From the NCBI RefSeq assembly GCF_921293095.1, contig NC_060246.1, positions 139,562,198-139,626,197 of the forward strand: DNA of 64,000 nucleotides, read 5' to 3'. Every line of letters starts with the position of its first letter. The stretch's first letter is position 1. The position numbers and the translations under genes are program-made. The notes beneath the pieces are model-generated. The model did no database searches and was not told the origin of the DNA. It saw only the letters and a list, made by a program, of their open reading frames with translations. The DNA is from Ischnura elegans. Taxonomy: Eukaryota > Arthropoda > Insecta > Odonata > Coenagrionidae. This document shows positions 57,900 through 64,000 of this stretch, piece by piece.

Positions 57900-58080
57900 G
57901 ATACCTAGGAATTAAATACTTTACCTTGTGCCATGAATTGAAGTTCTCGGCCGATGTCGATCTTCCATCAAAGGAGATGCGTGTAGGAGAATATTTACTC
58001 AGGGCTATTTCATAGGCAATTAGTAACCATTTTAAACTGGTAAAATGAATAAGTGGTTGGGAAATCATGAATATAGTAAT
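57900..58080 (+). repeat. Dispersed repeat, copy 2
   Basis: Second copy of the repeat at 55377-55575: GCCATGAATTG, GATGTCGATCTTCCATCAAA, GAATATTTACTCA, ACTGGTAAAATGAATAAGTG and ATCATGAATATA in the same order. Confidence 0.55.
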
Positions 58081-61000
58081 CTTACAGGTTGCATCAATTT
58101 CTTTGACTGAAAGTCATGCCATGAAAATAACTTGATGCCCTAAATCAATACACAACACAGGCATTATTGCATTGACTTGAGTGCAAAATATTTATCCTGG
58201 AGAAATTTTTTGCCGGCGACATGAGTGTCTGCTTTTATTCATTTTTAAAAATTTCTCTCGCCTTCTTCAGCATCATCGCGTCTCGGTATCTCCTAAGTGG
58301 CGTATTAGGCAAAAAGTATCCAGGCGAGGGGTGGGTCGTCTCAAAGTGCAATGATTACCCGGACAGGAAATTGGAGGGAACGTTATCATCCAGCGAATGA
58401 GATGGTATTAAGTGAGGGAGACCTCGTACTCGATTTAATTTCCCCGACGCTTTCGATATGCTGCGAGAACGAAGTACCAGTCGCAAAGTGAAATGGGAAA
58501 TGTTGAGCTGTCAATCTCTGTTTTCAGTATTTCAAAACATTTTTCACTACATAACAAGTCAATTCGACAGTATTGCTCCAAATCCATTTTACTCGTGACC
58601 AGCTCTTGTAGAATTTGTAATAACATAGTTATTATGATTATAATGTTGATATTCGTTGGAAAAATAATTATCAGCCGCTTAGTGAGACCCAATGGTGTAA
58701 TGAAAACAATTTCTGAAAGTAAGTAGGACGAGAAAAACGGCAGAGGAATGCCTCGGGTGAGATATGGAGAAACAGAGCATTTTGTGAGTAAAATAAAACA
58801 GAAGAATTGAAATAAATTAAAAAAAGTAGTTTTAAGACTAGCTGATAGAAGAATTGAGTGGACGACTGTGCCAAGCCAGTCCTCGTATTGCCCTTGACGT
58901 TGGTGATGATGGGTTCTGATGCATGATAGCTTATAGATTGAGGATGCTGTTGCATATCTCTTATCTTTCTGGACTTTAAAATTACTGTTTTTTTTTTTTA
59001 AATATTGGACGGTTGGAATCTCTTCCTCATTCACAATCAAATCAAGGACGAATTTGAAACAACCTCGCCTCTAAATTTTTGTAAGCCTTTAATATTCGTC
59101 TTCATGTCTTGCCGAAAAAATTGTCGGTGTTCAATCTTGGCGCTGAAGAATTCTTGTACACCCTTTTCTTCTTTTGATCGTAATTAAAAAGGGTAAAATT
59201 TCTCTTGCTGATTAGTTTTTATTCCTTATGACTGTGGGTAAGGTTTATCACGCATTATCAAGGTATTCAGGCTGAAATTTAATAATATTATGCCATTCAT
59301 ATTTCAAGAACTAATACTTATTCTGTTAATTTTTGTATGAAATCGGAAGAAGTACTATATTTTGGCGATTTAGAATAAGAAATTGAAAAAAATGAATGAT
59401 TAATTGGCGAACCATAAATATCCACATTTTTGACCGTGAATAAAATTTTAAAATATCTAGCACTCTTTTCAATTCATACCAAATTAATGGGAAATTGTAG
59501 TTGGTTTTAGGTATGGTGGCATTGTAAAACCGATAACTTGCTTAAATTATTGTTTAAGTCTGTTTGGAAAATTTGGATTATCAAATAAAATACTGAATCT
59601 TTTAAGTTATTTTCGATCTTTATAAAAATATTCGCTCTCTCCAAGAAATTTTCTGAAACGTAATAAAATTATTTTTCCATTGATCCAGGCGTTTTGCCGT
59701 AGACTTTGCGTCTCATTGCGATTGATAAGTAATTAATTCCACATGAGTTTATTTTTACTTACATGTTTGTACCTGATGATTACGTGCAGTGTGGAAATTT
59801 AGGTCGTTTCAATAAATTCACGCGGAGATCCAGAATACTGGTTTAAATACACCAACGTTTTTCTTTTCCTTTTCAATGAATGGATTTTGCTTCTGATGTA
59901 ATCAGTGGGCATATACCATCTCTTATATCCTCGTCATAAACTGTGATCCATTCGGAAATCAAGCTTTTATCCCCCTACACTCTCAAATTTCAAGGTCGCG
60001 TCGGCCTCATTAGGTGTGGCAGTTAAGCTGACCGAAGTCGAAAGGGTTAGAATACTAGGGTTCTGGCATGATATTGTTCTCAGATGTCCTCAGTCGGCAT
60101 TTTGATTTTGCGCCGCAGGTAGAGAGGTGTCAAGTTACTCGAGGTTACGCCACAGAGGCCGTCGGGTGCTATGGTAATGATTGAGTATGTTTCGTGTGGA
60201 AGGGAGGGCAAGGGATTCAAGCACCTGGAATTATGGCCGGTTGTAGAATTGAGTGTGGAGGGGAATCGTTGAGCGGACGTTACTGGGACTGTAAGAGGAT
60301 TGCGGTTGTCCTAGAATATATGCGTCGGCCGAGGACGTCTAATTGAAACCACCGACCTCCATGGCCTCCGATATGCGTGTTAAGACCGAGCATGAACGGG
60401 AGGGAACCTTCATGAAACATTAGGTGTGTAAATATTATAATGACAATCAGATAAGCTCGTCATCTACCGGTTACAATCAAAGGAGCATAGTTTTCGTCAA
60501 AGAGATCGACTTACTTTACATGAACTACTTTACTTATACTGGATTTGAATAATAAATGTTAAAGAGATTAGAATACATTTGTAAAGAAAATTTGAATAGA
60601 GATTGAATATGAAATGGTATCATTATTAGATTTTTCTTTTTGTTACTTGCAGCTATTTCGATCAAGGCTCCTCAAGTTTTAGTCAACTGACTGCGCATAA
60701 TTATCGAGATATTGGTCTGTCTATAGCTTAAAGATAACCTTAAGAAGATGACAGATTAGGTCCATGAAACGTGTCGTTGGTGCAGTTAAAATTGTAATTA
60801 GATCAGAGATTTAGAGTTCTCCGTCACTAGTGTTTTACGGGAAAAAGTGAGATCTTAAAATGCGATAGTTTTGGTCTAGCTGCTTTGTTATTGCTTTAGA
60901 GGAAAATATCAGACTAAATTAAAATCTGTCGGCAAGCATTAGCGGGTGTAACGGATTAGCCAGCGCCCATTGACAAATAACAGTTGTTTTGGTACTCTTG

Positions 61001-63644
61001 CATAATGCATGTAATTATATGGATATTAGTTCAAGTATCTTAACTGTCAACGAATGACTGATATACAAGCGGCATAGAATGCGCGCTTTGTATCATAATC
61101 TTACGTCGTACAATTATGGCCTATCTTTTACTAACGTAAATTATTTCCGTATTTTGAAATTTGATAGTATCATTTCACGGACAGCAATTCTCTTATATCA
61201 CACTGGACTTTGTAGTGAATTTTCTAAGAAAAATCACATTTAGTATGAATTATAATTACCCCGAAAGGCTTAATTGTGATAAATTATTCCAAAAAGTAAA
61301 TAATTAATAATGTAAATAATGGCAGAAGTATATGAGTGAGTGAGTTATAACTTCGAATTCATTTCATTTTTATCAAATATATCCAAATGAAAATTTTATT
61401 TTTGGTAAAAATCAGTGCAAAATGCTGCATTTCTTTCTGCAATACCACGTAAAATAGTTTCATTTCTCAAGGTCACTAATTTTTATTGATAAAACTGGAT
61501 AGGTTTTCCTTTCTTGACTTAAAGCATCATCAATCATATATTAATTAATGTTTGTTTAACATAATGTTTGTGAATTATTTATTAACCTTTTTTATTGTGA
61601 CATTAATTAGATTTTTAATATGGAAATTATTAAGGAATAAGCTCTTTCTCAACTAAGTGTTCCATTTCAGCAGGTTGAATTTTAATCTCATTAGATGCCT
61701 AATTTGAGTTGACGCATTATGCTTGGAATGGGGACTGTTAATTGAAAGCAATCGATTACGATGGTGAATTTTAATGCAGTGGCTTAAATAATTATGTATC
61801 TGACTCTCCCCAACCGTATATTGTATTGTGAATTCTAGGTAAGCTACTTAGCAATAAATTACTAAAGCTCGCGGGTAAAAGGGATTTTGAAGGATGATTT
61901 TTTTTCGAAAAATTATGAATTTAAAACTTGAAATTTTATTTATGCATTTATCATGCGCAGATGCAGCACGCTCGACATAAAAATGGTTCGTAGAGCAATA
62001 AATTATCTGAATTGAATGTATTGATTTCAGTTCGTTAAATAGCGTAAATTTTACTCCGCATTATTGTTCGTACTTTGGGCTTCCCGCTACCTCCCATATT
62101 TTAAATATCTCTAGGGGCAGGTGTTTTTCCTTTGCCTTTCTCTTCCACAGCCGTGGATGGATAGGTGGGCTTAGTCGCAGAGCCTTTTCAAAGCCCATAA
62201 TTCAGAAAATCTCTCGCAATTTTATCAAAGAGGAAAGGATTTAGTGGAATAGTTCAGCAAATACGCTGGGATATAGTAACAAGACCATGTACATGATAAC
62301 ACACCTGCGTGCAGCGATAAATATCAATGAAGTTGAATTTCCGCATGCGGAAGTGCTGCTTTTAGAGAACTCCCTTCCAAAAAGTTTACGGCTCATATCT
62401 TTGTTTTTGTTCATTTATCTCTCCTGTATTTTTATCAAATCAGTTTTACACTATTTTAAACCTGAAAGTCATTAACAGTTGCATTGAATCTCTGTTTGTT
62501 GGCTTTGAATTTTGAAAATTTTGGATCAGCTTTTTTTTCAACTTAGCATTTATTCCAGGTGTAGGTATATTCCTGATGAAATCATCTATAGTGGTAAGAT
62601 TTCTTAAATAGGAAGCCTTTTTCTGCATATTTTGTCGAAAATTAAGGATGAAATTGAAGATACCTTTGAATTGATCATTTGAATTCTCTCAATCCTCAAG
62701 CTGCTGATCTTTTATCGAGTGGTTTGGCCAATTATTCTATCGTATGGATGAAGGGCTGGTATTATTTCACACCACTTTTGGTCGTCCCGAGAGGGGAAGT
62801 TCTGAATGTCTCTACTACAATTCTATAATGCTTACAAAGAAATGGTTTTCTAAGTTATAAATTTATCTAACTAAGGTTTTATAACATAACTTTATGAGAA
62901 AGAGCGAGAAAAGTTTTGTACTTCCGCGATCTGTTACTTAAAACATAAGTTTTTTCTTAAGTGTTACTTAATTCAAAGGTTATTCATGTAGAAATGAAAG
63001 TATCTATTTTCATTTTTATATGCTATTTTTTGAGACATTCTTATGAAAATTCCCTTTATATTGTCATTTGTCTCTGATCGCTTGATTTAGATTGAAGCAG
63101 GCTTAAGGTCAACCAAGCCAAAACGAGCATGTTTTGCCCTCGCGCTTCTCTAAGAAGATGAATCCGAGTGAATGCATATCTGTTGCTCTAAAATGTATTC
63201 TATGAATTGAAATCTTAATGATGAGGTGAGCACTAAATATTTTTGATTTTTGTTGGCAGATATGCCAATATATTGAAAAATTGCGCCAGCTTTTACCCTT
63301 TAACGTACGCCGGATATAATTCCCTCCTCGATTAGATACCACCGAAGATCGGCTTATGAGGGTGTGATAACCCTGGAGAAGTTGGGTGCTCCCAATAGTC
63401 CTGATGTCATGAGGCAGCCTTTTCACTTACGCTGACATGGTCCATAAGACATACCATATTTTTTATAGGTTTCGGCATATTTTTCACTCTTGAAATATTC
63501 CTGAAAAACGATCGAGTATACATCAGAATTTTAGAATCAGCTTAACCCTAAGACAAGTGGTGGCAAATCCATGGTTTTCCTGCTATAAGACACTCAGGCG
63601 GCCAGATGCATCCAGGGTTCACTAAATCCCTCACAGCTACAGGG
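58081..63644. other. Intronic DNA, no firm feature
   Basis: Mostly AT-rich. A 201-codon minus-strand frame at 58435-59040 is long for this composition and has two hydrophobic stretches, but matches no family I know. A GC-richer, non-repetitive block at about 59990-60420 could be a conserved noncoding element or a missed exon; a CCGCAG|GT junction occurs near 60113-60120. Confidence 0.35.
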
Positions 63645-63740
63645 TGGCTCAGCCGGCTATTACCGAAAGCACTCGGCACAATTTCGAAGGGGACTAGTTC
63701 GACTTCAGATCACGACAGATATTTGAAGCCTGGTAGTCTA
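63645..63740 (+). mobile_element. Possible tRNA-derived SINE head
   Basis: TGGCTCAGCCGGCTATTACC is a good A box and TAGTTCGACTTCAGATC (about 63696-63712) a fair B box, at a spacing close to a tRNA's. The downstream body is not alignable to the other SINEs here. A functional tRNA is unlikely as the acceptor stem does not pair. Confidence 0.4.
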
Positions 63741-64000
63741 ATACGTGTAGCCTCTATTAACCCCTTTGGAAGACGGTTAAACCCTACAGTGAAGGTTGAC
63801 GTAACATGATGGGCACTTAAAGTCGTGAGAGGGTATTCAAGTTCCATTCGGTCCAGGCAAGTGATTTTTTATTTTTGTTAAAGTTTGATAATGAAATCAA
63901 GATTTAGTAAATTTGAGTGTTTATGACCAGATGAGATAAGCTGGTCATTCTGAGCTGATAGTTTCCTAAAATATGCGTTCAAAATAGAAATAAGCCACGA

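Larger units (their letters stand above)
5016..64000 (+). other. First intron of the Bruno-family gene (partial, at least 59 kb)
   Basis: No sequence encoding the expected continuation of RRM1 (starting Cys-Ala-Phe-Leu-Thr-Tyr) was found by eye downstream, so the rest of the window is read as one intron. Bruno/CELF genes in insects are known for very long introns. A short exon (CELF exons here can be under 100 bases) could have been missed. The intron is filled with repeats and several GC-rich islands listed separately. It could also host nested genes, but none is convincing. Confidence 0.6.

Noticed and set aside
1..64000. CRISPR array, prophage, operon or other prokaryotic system
   Set aside because: No regularly spaced identical repeats, no dense coding and no bacterial signals; the window is eukaryotic intron and promoter DNA.

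Overview
The window looks like a stretch of an arthropod, probably insect, nuclear genome: AT-rich DNA broken by GC/CpG-rich, GA/CT-repeat blocks, with decayed hAT, mariner, piggyBac, non-LTR and tRNA-derived SINE sequences and almost no coding sequence. The species cannot be named from what is here. Prokaryotic features (operons, ribosome binding sites, CRISPR arrays) are absent.

Only one protein-coding segment is well supported: the first coding exon (4571-5015, + strand) of a CELF/Bruno-family RNA-binding protein, closest to the CELF3-6 / Bruno-3 class. It holds a low-complexity N-terminus and the first half of RRM1, and ends at a strong splice donor (AAAG|GTGAGT) that cuts the RRM1 RNP1 motif. 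The next exon was not found, so everything from 5016 to the window end is read as one giant first intron of at least 59 kb. Upstream (about 1-4.57 kb) are a G-run-rich block, a GA/CT-rich block and a GC-rich 5' leader that together look like the promoter region.

The intron has two kinds of content. (1) GC/CpG-rich or GA/CT-rich islands at about 22.1-24.8, 26.1-26.4, 27.1-27.6, 38.7-39.3, 51.0-52.1 and 57.1-57.7 kb, which are candidate alternative promoters or regulatory elements. (2) Repeats: four hAT-type non-autonomous elements whose terminal inverted repeats and near-perfect 8-bp target duplications can be read directly (13420-13726, 16465-16717, 20492-21156, 48229-48522), another short inverted-repeat element (9030-9224), a dead mariner (34751-35070), a dead piggyBac-like transposase (about 31.6-32.1 kb), four antisense pieces of non-LTR retrotransposon 3' coding sequence, several tRNA-headed SINEs (two pairs arranged head to head), and a possible decayed Penelope-type hammerhead motif near 54.1 kb.

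No new enzymatic or defence system is visible. The items most worth following up are structural: a degenerate multi-copy module at 49.3-51.0 kb, a 120-bp inverted repeat spaced 1.6 kb apart at 40.9/42.6 kb, the mirror-image SINE pair at 38.0-38.5 kb, the hAT element filled with GTTTCG-type motifs, and the islands that may be extra promoters of the Bruno gene. All repeat comparisons were made by eye.
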